A program made the position numbers and the translations under genes. Shown here in pieces: positions 54,023 through 63,944 of a DNA stretch of 64,000 nt (within the stretch, counting starts at the first letter, position 1; every line of letters starts with the position of its first letter). Source of the DNA: Octadecabacter arcticus 238. Its GTDB lineage: Bacteria > Pseudomonadota > Alphaproteobacteria > Rhodobacterales > Rhodobacteraceae. The DNA lies in NCBI RefSeq assembly GCF_000155735.2, contig NC_020908.1:2795001-2859000 (forward strand). Direction: 5' to 3'. The notes under the pieces are model-generated. The model was not told where the DNA came from and did not search any database. It saw only the letters and a program-made list of their open reading frames with translations.

Positions 54023-55171
54023 TCAGCCCTTCGCGGTACGGATCGATTTATCTTTGTCATAGAATGGCATCTCTTCTGCCGTTGCCGCCAATTCCGTGCC
54101 ATCAAGCTGCACGACCGTCAGTTTCGTGCCTGCCTTTGCGGCTTCAGGTGCAATCCGTGCGATCGCGACGCTGTAATCGTTAAGCTCGGAGCTTAGCCCG
54201 TAGGTGATGACACCAATGTCTTTGCCGTCGTGCATAACCCGCGCGCCCATATCCATCTGCGCCATACTGTCAGATAGTTGAACACCGTAAATCTTGAACC
54301 GCTCTTTGCCCTTGGACGCATAGTGGTTTTCAGACCCGATGAACCCGATCTTGTCAGGCGACACTGTGAATTCCAAACCCAATTCCCACAGCGTGTCACC
54401 GCATGTTTCATCGTCAAACGGGAAGGTTTCGGAATTGTCGCCGGGATAGAACAACAAATAGCTTTCAATCCGCAACATATCGAGGGTGCTGAACTGGACC
54501 GGGCGCACGCCCATATCTTTGCCAGAGTCCAGAATGCTGTCCCACAGATGCACAGCGTCTTTACGGCGGCAGAAAATCTCATATCCACGTTCGCCGGTGT
54601 AGCCCGTGCGCGATATCATCACGTCGCGCCCAAACAATCGCGTTTGCAGGATGCCAAAATAGGCAAGGTCGCGGATTGCCGGGATTTCTTTCGCCAGCAG
54701 ATCGACAGAAACTGGGCCCTGTAGCGACATGTCGTGCAGATCGTCGTCAAACAAAACGGAACAGTCTTTGCCAGCCGCCACTGTCACAAGCGATTCCATG
54801 CCTGTGCCGGTGCCGATCACAACCATCCAGGTGTTCACCGCGAGATGATAAATCACACAATCATCAATGAACTTACCCTCACCGTTCAGCATCGCCGCAT
54901 AGACGGCACGACCTGGTGCGATTTTTTCTACGTTTCGCGTGGTGCAGCGGTCAATCACGTAGGCTGCGTCTTTGCCCGTCACATGTAGTTTTTTCAGACC
55001 GGACACATCCATCAGGCCCGCTTTGGTGCGAATCGCTTCATAGTCGGCTTTGGCGCGCTCTGGGGTGTGGTCATAAAACCAGGCTGTGCCCATCCCGTTC
55101 CAATCTTCCAGCTCAGCGCCAATTGCTTCATGGCGCGGGCCAAGAACGGAATGTCTCCAAAGAATAGCCAT
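54023..55171 (-). CDS. dmmD: GcvT-like aminomethyltransferase partner of dimethylamine monooxygenase
   Basis: 382 residues of the glycine-cleavage T-protein fold: AKADYEAIRTKAGLMDVSGL, GRAVYAAMLNGEGKFIDDCV, ISRTGYTGERGYEIFC and GVRPVQFSTLDMLRIE. A single GcvT in front of dmmABC, rather than in a gcvTHP operon, points to tetrahydrofolate-linked capture of formaldehyde released from dimethylamine. It is the first gene of the operon, 57 bases upstream of dmmA. Confidence 0.86.
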   Translation of the reverse strand: MAILWRHSVLGPRHEAIGAELEDWNGMGTAWFYDHTPERAKADYEAIRTKAGLMDVSGLKKLHVTGKDAAYVIDRCTTRNVEKIAPGRAVYAAMLNGEGKFIDDCVIYHLAVNTWMVVIGTGTGMESLVTVAAGKDCSVLFDDDLHDMSLQGPVSVDLLAKEIPAIRDLAYFGILQTRLFGRDVMISRTGYTGERGYEIFCRRKDAVHLWDSILDSGKDMGVRPVQFSTLDMLRIESYLLFYPGDNSETFPFDDETCGDTLWELGLEFTVSPDKIGFIGSENHYASKGKERFKIYGVQLSDSMAQMDMGARVMHDGKDIGVITYGLSSELNDYSVAIARIAPEAAKAGTKLTVVQLDGTELAATAEEMPFYDKDKSIRTAKG

Positions 55172-55283
55172 TTGTATTTCCCCTATTTTCGACTCTTATC
55201 TCGTTGGATGTATTCAGCCCTAGCCCACATCAAAAAGCAACATTCTAATGCAACTTTTTTTCCTGTCAGGCAATTATTTACAC

Positions 55284-55313
55284 AAAAAGGGCCGCACGTT
55301 TCCGACGGCCCTT
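55284..55313 (-). terminator. Rho-independent terminator after the amtB unit
   Basis: AAGGGCCG and CGGCCCTT arms around TCGGAAACGTG, followed by TTTTT on the minus strand. It separates the ammonium-transporter unit from dmmD. Confidence 0.88.
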
Positions 55314-55339
55314 CGTTAGATGTGTTTCGAGCGGCTGAC

Positions 55340-55510
55340 TTACTTGTCGAACGTTTTCGTCTTAGCCGCCTCGGATCGTTGACCAATCACAAGGACTGCC
55401 ACACAGATCGCCGCCGCAATCAACGTTGTGACGCCTGGCAGGATCGTGCCCCAGCCAATGAACATTGCACCGTCCACAACGCTCCAGCTTGCTTCAGAAT
55501 ATGGAAACAT
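55340..55510 (-). CDS. 56-residue single-pass membrane protein next to amtB
   Basis: The ATG at 55510 has a strong ribosome site (AAAAGGAGAAACTG). The product starts MFPYSEASWSVVDGAMFIGW and continues into one membrane helix (LPGVTTLIAAAICVAVLVIG), ending in a basic tail. It starts 22 bases after amtB and precedes a terminator, so it is co-transcribed with the transporter. I do not recognise a named family; a role as an accessory of AmtB is inference. Confidence 0.8.
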   Translation of the reverse strand: MFPYSEASWSVVDGAMFIGWGTILPGVTTLIAAAICVAVLVIGQRSEAAKTKTFDK

Positions 55511-55531
55511 CAGTTTCTCCTTTTACTAACA

Positions 55532-56947
55532 TTATTCGGCAGGATGTGCGGGTGTAACAGGTGCGTCACCGCCCCATTCGGGATAACCCGCAGCCGGTAC
55601 TTTCACGAGGTCCATGCCAGCGATTTCAGCGCCATGCGGTATACGCAACATGCCAACCATCTTGAGAATGTAGGACACGATGTATCCCGGCACGAAGCCA
55701 CACAAGAAGAAGACAATCGCGCCAACGATCTGACCCACAAGGCTGATCGTCGGGGCTTCGCCCGCAGCACCTTGAAGCGCCGGATAGCCCCCCGCCCAGA
55801 TGCCCAACATGACCACACCATAAAGACCAATCGTGCCGTGAACCGTCACGGCGCCAACAGCATCGTCGATACCGCGGTTTTCCAACCAATCCGCACAGGG
55901 CTTCAGGATGAGACCCGCTGAGAAGGCGATGATGAACGCGTGAGCTGGAAAGTAGATATCAAGCCCAGATGCGGTCGAGATGATCCCAGCCAACGCGCCG
56001 GACATCATCCAGAACGGATCACGGGTCAGCAGCCATGCGCCAATGATACCACCAGCGACTGCCATCAGGATGTTGAACGACAAGGCCGACAACGTGATCG
56101 GTGTGCCATAAATCGTGGACGGTTTGTCTGCGAACCATGACCATGCCTCACCCGGAACAATGACGCAGGCCATTAAAAAGCCGAAGAAGCCAACGATAAT
56201 CAGCATCAGGCCCGTAACAGTCAGCGGCATATTGTGGCCCGGAATGTGGTTAGCCGATCCGTCGACATTAAACTTGCCGATCCTTGGCCCAAGGTTGATC
56301 AGGACACCTAGCGCAAAGAAACCGGCGACCGCATGCACAAGACCCGCAGCGCCAAAGTCATGCACGCCGAACCGCGTGACCAACCAGCCATCCGCGTGCC
56401 AACCCCATGCAGCGGCAACGACCCAAGCAAACGAGCCAAGGACCACGGCAAGGATGATGAAGCCGACTGTCTGGATGCGTTCAATCACAGCACCCGACAT
56501 GATGGATGCGGTGGTCGCAGCAAACAGCGCGAAGGCACCAAAGAACACGCCCGACGCTTGGTCTGCAATGTTCGGCCCCATGTATTGCGCGCTTTCGCCC
56601 CAGCCCAAAGCAATGGCATTAGCGTATTCAATGCCGGAAATGCCTGCCGGACCCGGTGCACCCGGAAGACCCGTGGGGAAACCCCAGTAGACCCACCAGC
56701 CAAAGAAGTAGAACGTCGGGATCATGAACGCGAAGGCTAGAATGTTCTTCACACCCGATGACAGCACATTCTTCAGACGTGATGCCCCCATCTCGTAGGC
56801 CAGAAAGCCCGCATGAATGATGATCATCAAAGGAATCGTTAGATAATAAAAAGTCTCGGCAAACATCGTGTTGGTGACCGCTGCACCACCCGCTGCTGCT
56901 TCTAACTCGGCCACCTTGGCCACGAGCTCGGCTAATTGTTCTTCCAC
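55532..56947 (-). CDS. amtB: Ammonium transporter
   Basis: 471 residues from the GTG at 56947, which has GGGGGA seven bases upstream; another GTG at 56962 lacks a site. A short charged helix with heptads (EEQLAELVAKVAELEAAAGG) precedes 11 membrane helices of the Amt/Rh fold, with GAGLVHAVAGFFALG-type core (AAGLVHAVAGFFALGV), DDAVGAVTVHGTIGLYG and twin-His regions. No GlnK gene is adjacent. Its place beside methylamine genes suggests it recovers ammonium released by breakdown or takes up methylammonium. Confidence 0.93.
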   Translation of the reverse strand: MEEQLAELVAKVAELEAAAGGAAVTNTMFAETFYYLTIPLMIIIHAGFLAYEMGASRLKNVLSSGVKNILAFAFMIPTFYFFGWWVYWGFPTGLPGAPGPAGISGIEYANAIALGWGESAQYMGPNIADQASGVFFGAFALFAATTASIMSGAVIERIQTVGFIILAVVLGSFAWVVAAAWGWHADGWLVTRFGVHDFGAAGLVHAVAGFFALGVLINLGPRIGKFNVDGSANHIPGHNMPLTVTGLMLIIVGFFGFLMACVIVPGEAWSWFADKPSTIYGTPITLSALSFNILMAVAGGIIGAWLLTRDPFWMMSGALAGIISTASGLDIYFPAHAFIIAFSAGLILKPCADWLENRGIDDAVGAVTVHGTIGLYGVVMLGIWAGGYPALQGAAGEAPTISLVGQIVGAIVFFLCGFVPGYIVSYILKMVGMLRIPHGAEIAGMDLVKVPAAGYPEWGGDAPVTPAHPAE

Positions 56948-57164
56948 GTTTTTGTCCCCCACGTCGAAAATTTGTTGTCATCGGACCTGCACATTCGTGC
57001 TCGGCCACTGGAAAAAAAGAAACATGGAACTTCGTTTTGGCAAAGTATTATTTTGCCTCATGTTAAAAAAAGTTTCCTCATGGTTGATCTCTGGGAATTT
57101 GGTGGTAGCTTCATATCAGATCATTTGGCACCACTTAGGGTGTTGTGAGTCGGGGATGAAAACG

Positions 57165-58094
57165 ATGTGCGGAATTGTAGGGTTGTTCCTCAAAGACAAA
57201 TCACTTGAGCCCAAACTGGGCGAGATGTTGACAGCCATGCTGATCACGATGACGGACCGTGGTCCTGACAGTGCCGGCATTGCAATTTATGGTGGCGAAA
57301 CAAACGGTCGCACGAAGATGACAGTGCAATCTGACAACCCTGATACAGCGTTTCTGGGGCTTGATGCCGCGCTGACATCAGCACTTGGTGGTACGGTCAA
57401 TATGACCGTCAAAAGCACCCATGCCATCTTTGATATTCCAGCAGGAAAGACGGCACTGACTCGCGCAGAAATCGACAAACTTGACCGCGGCATCCGCGTG
57501 ATGAGCCGCGGTGACAGCCTTGAGATTTTCAAAGAAGTGGGGCTGCCTAAAGATGTAGCAAGGCGCTTTGAAATTGAGCAGATGGGCGGGACGCACGGCA
57601 TCGGCCACACTCGCATGGCAACAGAATCAGCGGTAACAACCATGGGGGCGCATCCGTTCAATACAGGTGACGATCAGTGCCTCGTGCACAACGGCTCGCT
57701 CTCAAATCACAACTCGCTGCGCCGCAGACTGCGCCGCGAAGGGATTCATATCGAAACCGAAAATGACACCGAAGTCGGGGCAGCCTACCTCACGTGGCAG
57801 ATGCAAAACGGCGCCACCCTTGGTGAAGCCCTTACAAGCTCGCTTGATGATCTTGACGGCTTCTTTACCTTCGTTGTGGGAACCAAAGACGGGTTCGGTG
57901 TTGTCCGTGACCCCATCGCCTGCAAGCCCGCCGTCATGGCCGAAACCGATCAATATGTTGCCTTCGGGTCCGAATACCGCGCCCTCGTCGACCTGCCCGG
58001 GATTGAAAACGCCCGAGTCTGGGAACCGGAACCCGCGACCGTCTATTTCTGGAGCCATAATGCGGCTCCGTCTTCCGCTGAAAAGGCCGCCTGA
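57165..58094 (+). CDS. mgsA: N-methylglutamate synthase subunit A (class II glutamine amidotransferase-like)
   Basis: 309 residues from ATG 57165, which gives MCGIVGLF with the N-terminal nucleophile Cys2; GGGGATG lies upstream. The Ntn-hydrolase motifs follow: MTDRGPDSAGIAIYG, HGIGHTRMATESAVTTMGAH and VHNGSLSNHNSLRR. It corresponds to the amidotransferase domain of glutamate synthase split into its own gene. With B and C it makes N-methylglutamate from gamma-glutamylmethylamide or methylamine. It is divergent from amtB. Confidence 0.88.
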   Translation: MCGIVGLFLKDKSLEPKLGEMLTAMLITMTDRGPDSAGIAIYGGETNGRTKMTVQSDNPDTAFLGLDAALTSALGGTVNMTVKSTHAIFDIPAGKTALTRAEIDKLDRGIRVMSRGDSLEIFKEVGLPKDVARRFEIEQMGGTHGIGHTRMATESAVTTMGAHPFNTGDDQCLVHNGSLSNHNSLRRRLRREGIHIETENDTEVGAAYLTWQMQNGATLGEALTSSLDDLDGFFTFVVGTKDGFGVVRDPIACKPAVMAETDQYVAFGSEYRALVDLPGIENARVWEPEPATVYFWSHNAAPSSAEKAA

Positions 58095-58096
58095 TT

Positions 58097-58780
58097 ATGC
58101 AAACAATCGACCTGTCTGAAACTGGCCTGCGCGAGATGAACAAAATGCTTCATAGCCAAGCAGATCAAACAAACCAAACCGCGTGGGAAATCATAAACCC
58201 CAAGGGCGCACATGCGATTGCCTGTGGGTTGAATGCCCCGATTGAAGTCACCGTCAAAGGATCGACTGGATATTACTGCGCCGGCATGAACCAGCATGCG
58301 ACCGTAAACATCCACGGTTCCGCCGGCCCCGGAACTGGCGAAAATATCATGTCTGGCAAGATCGTGATCGACGGCGATGCCAGTCAGTATCTTGGTGCGA
58401 CGGGCCACGGCGGCTTGATCGTTGTCAAAGGCAACGCCTCGTCGCGCTGCGGAATTTCCATGAAAGGCGTGAACATCGTCGTGCAGGGAAACATTGGCCA
58501 CATGTCCGCTTTTATGGGGCAATCCGGCAATCTTGTGGTCTGCGGTGACGCGGGCGATGCGCTGGGGGATAGCTGTTATGAAGCGCGGTTCTTTGTGCGT
58601 GGCAGCGTCAAAAGCCTTGGCGCGGATTGCGAGAAGAAAGAGATGCGGGCGGAACATATCGAAATTCTGCAAGGCCTGCTGAATGAGGCCGGTTTTGACG
58701 CCGACCCGTCCGATTTCACGCGCTACGGGTCCGCCCGTACGCTTTATAACTTCGATGTTGATAACGCTGGCGCGTATTGA
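58097..58780 (+). CDS. mgsB: N-methylglutamate synthase subunit B (GltB C-terminal, GXGXG-domain protein)
   Basis: 227 residues of the right-handed beta-helix GXGXG domain found at the end of glutamate synthase: repeating glycine turns NIHGSAGPGTGENIMSGKIV, DGDASQYLGATGHGGLIVVK, GNASSRCGISMKGVNIVVQ and VCGDAGDALGDS. It starts two bases after mgsA. It is thought to have a structural role in the complex. Confidence 0.9.
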   Translation: MQTIDLSETGLREMNKMLHSQADQTNQTAWEIINPKGAHAIACGLNAPIEVTVKGSTGYYCAGMNQHATVNIHGSAGPGTGENIMSGKIVIDGDASQYLGATGHGGLIVVKGNASSRCGISMKGVNIVVQGNIGHMSAFMGQSGNLVVCGDAGDALGDSCYEARFFVRGSVKSLGADCEKKEMRAEHIEILQGLLNEAGFDADPSDFTRYGSARTLYNFDVDNAGAY

Positions 58781-58792
58781 GGGATGACCTAA

Positions 58793-60130
58793 ATGACTGA
58801 TTCTAGAATCCCCACGACAACGCCACGCCAATCCGCGACGTTTACCCAAGATGTGAACAGCGACATTCGTCGCGCAGCAGCGACGGGCATCTATGATATC
58901 CGTGGCGGTGGCGCGAAACGCAAATTGCCGTCATTTGACGACCTGCTGTTCATGGGCGCGTCGATCTCGCGCTACCCGCTCGAAGGCTACCGCGAGAAAT
59001 GCGAAACATCGGTGACCATCGGTGGATTGCACGCGAAAAACCCGATTGAATTGGACATCCCAATCACCATCGCGGGGATGTCGTTTGGCGCGCTGTCCGG
59101 CCCCGCAAAAGAGGCGTTAGGGCGCGGTGCGTCGATGGCTGGCACGTCGACAACAACCGGCGACGGCGGCATGACCCCCGAAGAACGGGGCCATTCTGAC
59201 AAGTTGGTCTATCAATATCTGCCATCGCGTTACGGGATGAACCCTGACGATCTGCGCAAAGCAGACGCGATTGAAATCGTCGTTGGTCAAGGCGCCAAGC
59301 CGGGCGGCGGTGGCATGTTGCTCGGGCAGAAAATCAGCGACCGTGTGGCGCATATGCGCAATTTGCCCAAAGGCATTGATCAGCGGTCCGCCTGTCGTCA
59401 CCCTGACTGGACCGGCCCAGACGATCTGGAGATCAAAATTCTTGAACTGCGCGAGATTACCGGTTGGAAAGTGCCAATCTATGTCAAAGTTGCGGGCGCG
59501 CGGCCCTACTACGATGTCACGTTGGCCATAAAAGCGGGCGCTGACGCGGTTGTTTTGGACGGGATGCAGGGCGGCACAGCAGCGACCCAAGATGTGTTCA
59601 TCGAACACGTGGGCCAACCAACGCTCGCAATCATTCGTCCTGCCGTTCAGGCACTGCAAGACCTCGGTATGCACCGCAAAGTTCAGCTGATCTTGTCGGG
59701 TGGTATCCGCTCCGGTGCGGACGTGGCGAAAGCCATGGCACTGGGGGCTGATGCGGTATCAATCGGATCGGCGGCCTTGATCGCCCTTGGCGACAATGAT
59801 CCCAAATATGAGGCCGAGTATAACGCGCTTGGGACCACGGCAGGCGCATACGATGATTGGCATGAGGGCCGCGACCCAGCGGGCATCACCACGCAAGATC
59901 CTGAATTGATGGCACGGTTTGATCCCATTGAGGGCGGACGTCGCCTCAGAAACTACCTCAAGGTCATGACACTTGAGGCGCAGACGATTGCGCGGGCTTG
60001 TGGCAAAAACCACCTCCACAACCTCGAGCCAGAAGATTTGGTCGCACTGACGATGGAAGCTGCGGCCATGGCAAAAATACCGCTTGCGGGCACTGACTGG
60101 TATCCTGGAAAACCCGGTACCGGATTTTGA
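58793..60130 (+). CDS. mgsC: N-methylglutamate synthase subunit C (FMN-binding glutamate-synthase-like)
   Basis: 445 residues of the glutamate synthase central FMN barrel: ITIAGMSFGALSGPAKEALG, STTTGDGGMTPEERGHSDKL, GQGAKPGGGGMLLGQKISDR and LSGGIRSGADVAKAMALGAD. The three-cysteine [3Fe-4S] motif of classical glutamate synthase is not seen; only isolated Cys occur. It is the catalytic subunit, 12 bases behind mgsB. Confidence 0.92.
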   Translation: MTDSRIPTTTPRQSATFTQDVNSDIRRAAATGIYDIRGGGAKRKLPSFDDLLFMGASISRYPLEGYREKCETSVTIGGLHAKNPIELDIPITIAGMSFGALSGPAKEALGRGASMAGTSTTTGDGGMTPEERGHSDKLVYQYLPSRYGMNPDDLRKADAIEIVVGQGAKPGGGGMLLGQKISDRVAHMRNLPKGIDQRSACRHPDWTGPDDLEIKILELREITGWKVPIYVKVAGARPYYDVTLAIKAGADAVVLDGMQGGTAATQDVFIEHVGQPTLAIIRPAVQALQDLGMHRKVQLILSGGIRSGADVAKAMALGADAVSIGSAALIALGDNDPKYEAEYNALGTTAGAYDDWHEGRDPAGITTQDPELMARFDPIEGGRRLRNYLKVMTLEAQTIARACGKNHLHNLEPEDLVALTMEAAAMAKIPLAGTDWYPGKPGTGF

Positions 60131-60136
60131 ACAACA

Positions 60137-60169
60137 GGGCGCGGCCAGCAACGGCATGCGCCCTTTTTT
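60137..60169 (+). terminator. Terminator between mgsC and gmaS
   Basis: GGGCGC and GCGCCC arms around a 15-base loop followed by six T. It ends the mgsABC unit, implying that gmaS has its own promoter or depends on read-through. Confidence 0.8.
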
Positions 60170-60215
60170 ATGACCAAAAGGCGTAACAGACGCCGAGACG
60201 ACAGGGAATGACACC

Positions 60216-61544
60216 ATGGCCACAGACCTCGCGAAATTTGCCGAAGACAACGGCGTTAAATACTTCATGATCTCGTTCACCGACCTGTTTGGCGGGCAAC
60301 GTGCCAAGCTGGTTCCGGCCCGCGCAATAGCGGACATGCAGGAAGACGGCGCAGGGTTTGCAGGCTTTGCCACATGGCTCGACCTGACCCCTGCCCACCC
60401 TGACATGCTGGCCGTACCTGATCCCGACGCAGTGATTATTTTGCCGTGGAACAAAGAAATCGCATGGGTGCCGGGCAATTGCGTGATGGAAGGCAAAGAT
60501 GTCGAACAAGCCCCTCGCAACGTGCTGCGCAAGCTGGTTGCACAGGCCGCTGACATGGGCATGCACGTCAAGACAGGCATCGAGGCGGAATTCTTTTTGC
60601 TGACCCCTGCGGGCGACCAGATCAGTGACGAATTCGATACGGCTGCCAAACCGTGTTACGATCAACAAGCGTTCATGCGTCGCCTCGATGTGATCCGCGA
60701 GATTTCAGATTACATGCTGGAACTTGGTTGGGGTGCCTACCAAAACGACCACGAGGACGCGAACGGTCAGTGGGAAATGAATTGGGATTTCGACGACGCG
60801 CTCAAGACCGCCGACAAGCATTCCTTCTTCAAGTTCATGACAAAATGCGTCGCCGAAAAGCACGGCTACCGCGCGACGTTCATGCCCAAACCCATTGAGG
60901 GTCTGACGGGCAATGGCTGCCACGCGCATATCTCGGTCTGGGACGCGCCGGGGGCTGCATCTAAAACCAACGTTTTTGCTGGAAAAGGCGACGGCCAAAC
61001 TGGCGAAGTCGGGCTGTCCGAGCAAGGCAAGCACTTCCTTGGCGGCATCATGAAACATGCGTCTGCTTTGGCGGCGATCACCAATCCGACGGTGAACAGC
61101 TACAAACGCATTAACGCCCCGCGCACGATGTCGGGGGCCACGTGGGCGCCCAATACGGTCACGTGGACCGGCAACAACCGCACCCATATGGTCCGCGTCC
61201 CCGGCCCGGGACGGTTTGAATTGCGCTTGCCGGACGGTGCGGTGAACCCCTACTTATTGCAGGCCGTTATCATCGCGGCGGGTCTGTCGGGTATCCGGTC
61301 CAAGGCCGACCCCGGCAAACGCCACGATATCGATATGTACGCCGAGGGCCACACCGTTACGGGCGCGCCAAAACTGCCGCTCAACATGCTGGATGCTTTG
61401 CGCGAATACGACCGCGATGATGGGCTTAAGGCCGCGATGGGCGAAGAATTCTCAGCCGCGTACCTGAAGATGAAACATCAGGAATGGAACGATTTCTGCA
61501 GTCATTTCTCTGACTGGGAAAAGGCGCACACGCTGGACATCTGA
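60216..61544 (+). CDS. gmaS: Gamma-glutamylmethylamide synthetase (glutamine synthetase family)
   Basis: 442 residues of the glutamine synthetase fold: KYFMISFTDLFGGQRAKLVP at the start, GIEAEFFLLTPAG with metal Glu residues, YQNDHEDANGQWEMNWDFDD, FMPKPIEGLTGNGCHAHISV and NRTHMVRVPGPGRFELRLPD. It is clearly not housekeeping GlnA (no adenylylation loop NLYDLPPE, location beside mgsABC). It couples ATP hydrolysis to ligation of methylamine and glutamate, the first step of indirect methylamine oxidation. Confidence 0.93.
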   Translation: MATDLAKFAEDNGVKYFMISFTDLFGGQRAKLVPARAIADMQEDGAGFAGFATWLDLTPAHPDMLAVPDPDAVIILPWNKEIAWVPGNCVMEGKDVEQAPRNVLRKLVAQAADMGMHVKTGIEAEFFLLTPAGDQISDEFDTAAKPCYDQQAFMRRLDVIREISDYMLELGWGAYQNDHEDANGQWEMNWDFDDALKTADKHSFFKFMTKCVAEKHGYRATFMPKPIEGLTGNGCHAHISVWDAPGAASKTNVFAGKGDGQTGEVGLSEQGKHFLGGIMKHASALAAITNPTVNSYKRINAPRTMSGATWAPNTVTWTGNNRTHMVRVPGPGRFELRLPDGAVNPYLLQAVIIAAGLSGIRSKADPGKRHDIDMYAEGHTVTGAPKLPLNMLDALREYDRDDGLKAAMGEEFSAAYLKMKHQEWNDFCSHFSDWEKAHTLDI

Positions 61545-61560
61545 TCGCGACCATACAACC

Positions 61561-61597
61561 AAAGCCGCGCCTGTGTCACGATGGGCGCGGCTTTTTT
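61561..61597. terminator. Bidirectional terminator behind gmaS
   Basis: AAAGCCGCGCC and GGCGCGGCTTT form a perfect stem with a 13-base loop and TTTTTT on the plus strand, AAA on the other. It lies between convergent genes. Confidence 0.92.
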
Positions 61598-61604
61598 GGT
61601 GGAT

Positions 61605-62003
61605 TTACCCAAGCCAACCGGAACGCCGCGCTATGCTGCTGTACCAAAGCAAAGCCACACCGACCAACACGACCAAAACCAGACTTGGCGTGACCCCTGC
61701 AACACGCAGCGTAAAAACGCTGTGACCGGCTATGGCGATCAGGGACACGACAAACGCAGCCGACGCCACGCGGCGACGCAGCAACAGCAAGATACATCCG
61801 ACCGCCCCACCAAATACCGCGATTGCAAATGCCGCCGTTGCCCAAGCCGGACGCGCGGCGATGATCTCCTGATACAGCTCTGGCATCTGGGCAACCACGT
61901 CAGCGTTGGCCTGCATGATGTAGTTCAGACAACCCATCAAATTCCAGAGCAAACCTACCGCGGCGAAGATCCAAAAACTGAAATGTGGTTTTGCCAGTGT
62001 CAT
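61605..62003 (-). CDS. Small four-helix membrane protein
   Basis: 132 residues from the ATG at 62003 with AGGACAG before it. Four membrane segments occur near residues 8-30, 52-72, 80-98 and 105-122, with a conserved-looking NLMGCLNYIMQ after the first. Proteins of this form are frequent in marine proteobacteria but have no known function. It is divergent from tmm and may share its regulation. Confidence 0.75.
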   Translation of the reverse strand: MTLAKPHFSFWIFAAVGLLWNLMGCLNYIMQANADVVAQMPELYQEIIAARPAWATAAFAIAVFGGAVGCILLLLRRRVASAAFVVSLIAIAGHSVFTLRVAGVTPSLVLVVLVGVALLWYSSIARRSGWLG

Positions 62004-62161
62004 ACCGCTGTCCTTGATTGATTTACGAACCTTAAACCAAAGCCATACGACCACGCCAGCGAAAGAAGAAACCATCTTCACTGTCAAGAATAATAGTTGA
62101 CTTTAAGGGGCGGTATGTTGTGGACTTGACCAAACCAAAATCTGCAAAGGAACGCAAAATA
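62004..62161. promoter_or_regulatory. Divergent promoter region of tmm
   Basis: 158 bases between the small membrane protein and tmm. AAAGGAACGC at 62146-62155 is the ribosome site of tmm. The AT-rich part around 62088-62105 is the likely promoter zone. No operator recognised. Confidence 0.4.
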
Positions 62162-63496
62162 ATGACCAAACGTATCGCCGTTATTGGGGCTGGTCCCTCA
62201 GGTCTTGCGCAATTGCGTGCCTTTCAATCAGCCGCAGCAAACGGCGCTGACATCCCTGAAATCGTCTGCTTTGAAAAGCAATCCAATTGGGGTGGTCTAT
62301 GGAATTACACATGGCGGACAGGCCTTGATCAGTACGGCGAACCTGTGCACGGATCGATGTATCGCTACCTGTGGTCGAATGGCCCCAAAGAAGGTTTGGA
62401 GTTTGCCGATTATTCGTTTGAAGAACATTTTGGCAAACAGATCGCATCCTACCCGCCGCGCGCTGTGCTGTTTGATTACATCGAAGGGCGCGTGAACAAA
62501 GCCGGTGTGCGCGATTGGATTCAGTTTGAGACCGCTGTGCGTTGGGTGGAAAAAGAAGATGGAAAGTTCAACGTCACCGTCACCAACCTGCCCGAAGATC
62601 ACACCTATACCGAAGTTTTCGATCACGTCATTGTCTGCAATGGCCACTTCAGTACGCCCAATGTGCCGCAGTTCGACGGTTTTGAAATCTTCAAAGGCCG
62701 CGTTTTGCATGCCCATGATTTCCGCGACGCGATGGAATTCAAAGACAAAGACGTTTTGATCATCGGTACGTCCTATTCCGCCGAAGATATCGGGTCCCAA
62801 TGTTGGAAATACGGCGCGAAATCCATCACTGTCAGCCACCGCACGGCGGCCATGGGATTTGATTGGCCCGACAACTGGGCCGAGGTGCCACTACTGACCC
62901 ATGTGGACGGTAACACCGCGCATTTCAAAGACGGCACATCGCGCGACGTTGACGCGGTCATCCTGTGTACGGGTTACAAACACCACTTTCCGTTCTTACC
63001 CGATGATCTCCGCCTGAAGACCGCCAACCGTTTGGCAACAACAGACCTGTATAAAGGCGTTGCATACGTAAACGACCCCGATCTGTTCTACATCGGAATG
63101 CAGGACCAGTGGTTCACATTCAACATGTTCGACGCGCAGGCTTGGTGGGCGCGCGACGTCATCATGGGGCGTATTACGCTGCCCGACAAAGCCGCGATGC
63201 AGGCCGACATTGACGATCGTATCGCGCGCGAAGAGGCGGGCGCGGATGACTATGACGCGATCTGGTATCAGGGCGATTACATTAAAGAACTGGTTGCTGA
63301 AACCGACTATCCCACCTTCGATCTGGAAGGCGCATGTCAGGCGTTCAAAGCTTGGAAAGCCAACAAAAAGGCTGGCATTATGACCTTCCGCGACCACGGC
63401 CATAAGTCTGTTCTGACTGGCACAATGGCGCCCAAACACCACACACCGTGGGCACGCGCGCTTGATGACAGTCTGGACGTGTATTTACAGAACTAA
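62162..63496 (+). CDS. tmm: Trimethylamine monooxygenase (flavin-containing monooxygenase)
   Basis: 444 residues from the ATG at 62162; an in-frame GTG at 62120 has no site. FAD loop GAGPSG at residues 9-14, the FMO fingerprint [11 protein letters not shown] around 183-193, NADPH loop [10 protein letters not shown], and the [10 protein letters not shown] motif. Length and the [20 protein letters not shown] stretch agree with bacterial Tmm, which oxidises trimethylamine to TMAO with NADPH and O2. It feeds the same TMAO pool that the Tmo transporter imports. It overlaps the next convergent gene by four bases. Confidence 0.94.
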   Translation: MTKRIAVIGAGPSGLAQLRAFQSAAANGADIPEIVCFEKQSNWGGLWNYTWRTGLDQYGEPVHGSMYRYLWSNGPKEGLEFADYSFEEHFGKQIASYPPRAVLFDYIEGRVNKAGVRDWIQFETAVRWVEKEDGKFNVTVTNLPEDHTYTEVFDHVIVCNGHFSTPNVPQFDGFEIFKGRVLHAHDFRDAMEFKDKDVLIIGTSYSAEDIGSQCWKYGAKSITVSHRTAAMGFDWPDNWAEVPLLTHVDGNTAHFKDGTSRDVDAVILCTGYKHHFPFLPDDLRLKTANRLATTDLYKGVAYVNDPDLFYIGMQDQWFTFNMFDAQAWWARDVIMGRITLPDKAAMQADIDDRIAREEAGADDYDAIWYQGDYIKELVAETDYPTFDLEGACQAFKAWKANKKAGIMTFRDHGHKSVLTGTMAPKHHTPWARALDDSLDVYLQN

Positions 63497-63942
63497 GGCA
63501 TGAAAGGCCGCTCAACCCGCAAAAATACGTAAGTCTGGTTGAGCGCGCCTTTGTCCTTGAGGGGAACACTGATCACGCCCACCCCAGAACTGAACTGGCG
63601 CAGATCGTAGCTGTTCGGATGGTTGACCGATGATGTGTCCGCGGCGATTGGATTTGCACATGCCGCGACCTGCCCCAACAGGGACTCAAAGGCATCCAAA
63701 GATTGCATTGATCGGTATTTAAACGGCCACGCACAGTGAAGTGAGACCGTGCCACCCAGCCCGCGGGACGGCGCGCAGTCAACCTGCGCGAGGGTGCGTG
63801 ACGAGAGATGAAAGCTGGTCGTGACGCCATCACCAGCTTGAACCATAAGACTTTGTAACTGGTCGCAGAAAGCGTCCGTTTGTGCTGATAGGTTACTGCC
63901 TAGGACCATCGGTATGATCAATATGAGCTGCGCAAACCGCAT
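63493..63942 (-). CDS. Exported protein of unknown function
   Basis: 149 residues from the ATG at 63942 (an overlapping GTG at 63948 is also possible). A signal peptide to about residue 20 ([20 protein letters not shown]) is followed by a small domain with four Cys ([32 protein letters not shown]). No family recognised. It is tightly coupled to the partial gene at the right edge and overlaps the tmm stop on the other strand. Confidence 0.7.
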   Translation of the reverse strand: MRFAQLILIIPMVLGSNLSAQTDAFCDQLQSLMVQAGDGVTTSFHLSSRTLAQVDCAPSRGLGGTVSLHCAWPFKYRSMQSLDAFESLLGQVAACANPIAADTSSVNHPNSYDLRQFSSGVGVISVPLKDKGALNQTYVFLRVERPFMP

Positions 63943-63944
63943 TT

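Noticed and set aside
54023..55171. DmmD as the glycine-cleavage T protein
   Set aside because: No gcvH or gcvP is near and it heads the dmm operon; the fold is the same but the context differs.
60216..61544. gmaS as housekeeping glutamine synthetase glnA
   Set aside because: It lacks the GlnA adenylylation motif and glnB neighbour and follows mgsABC.
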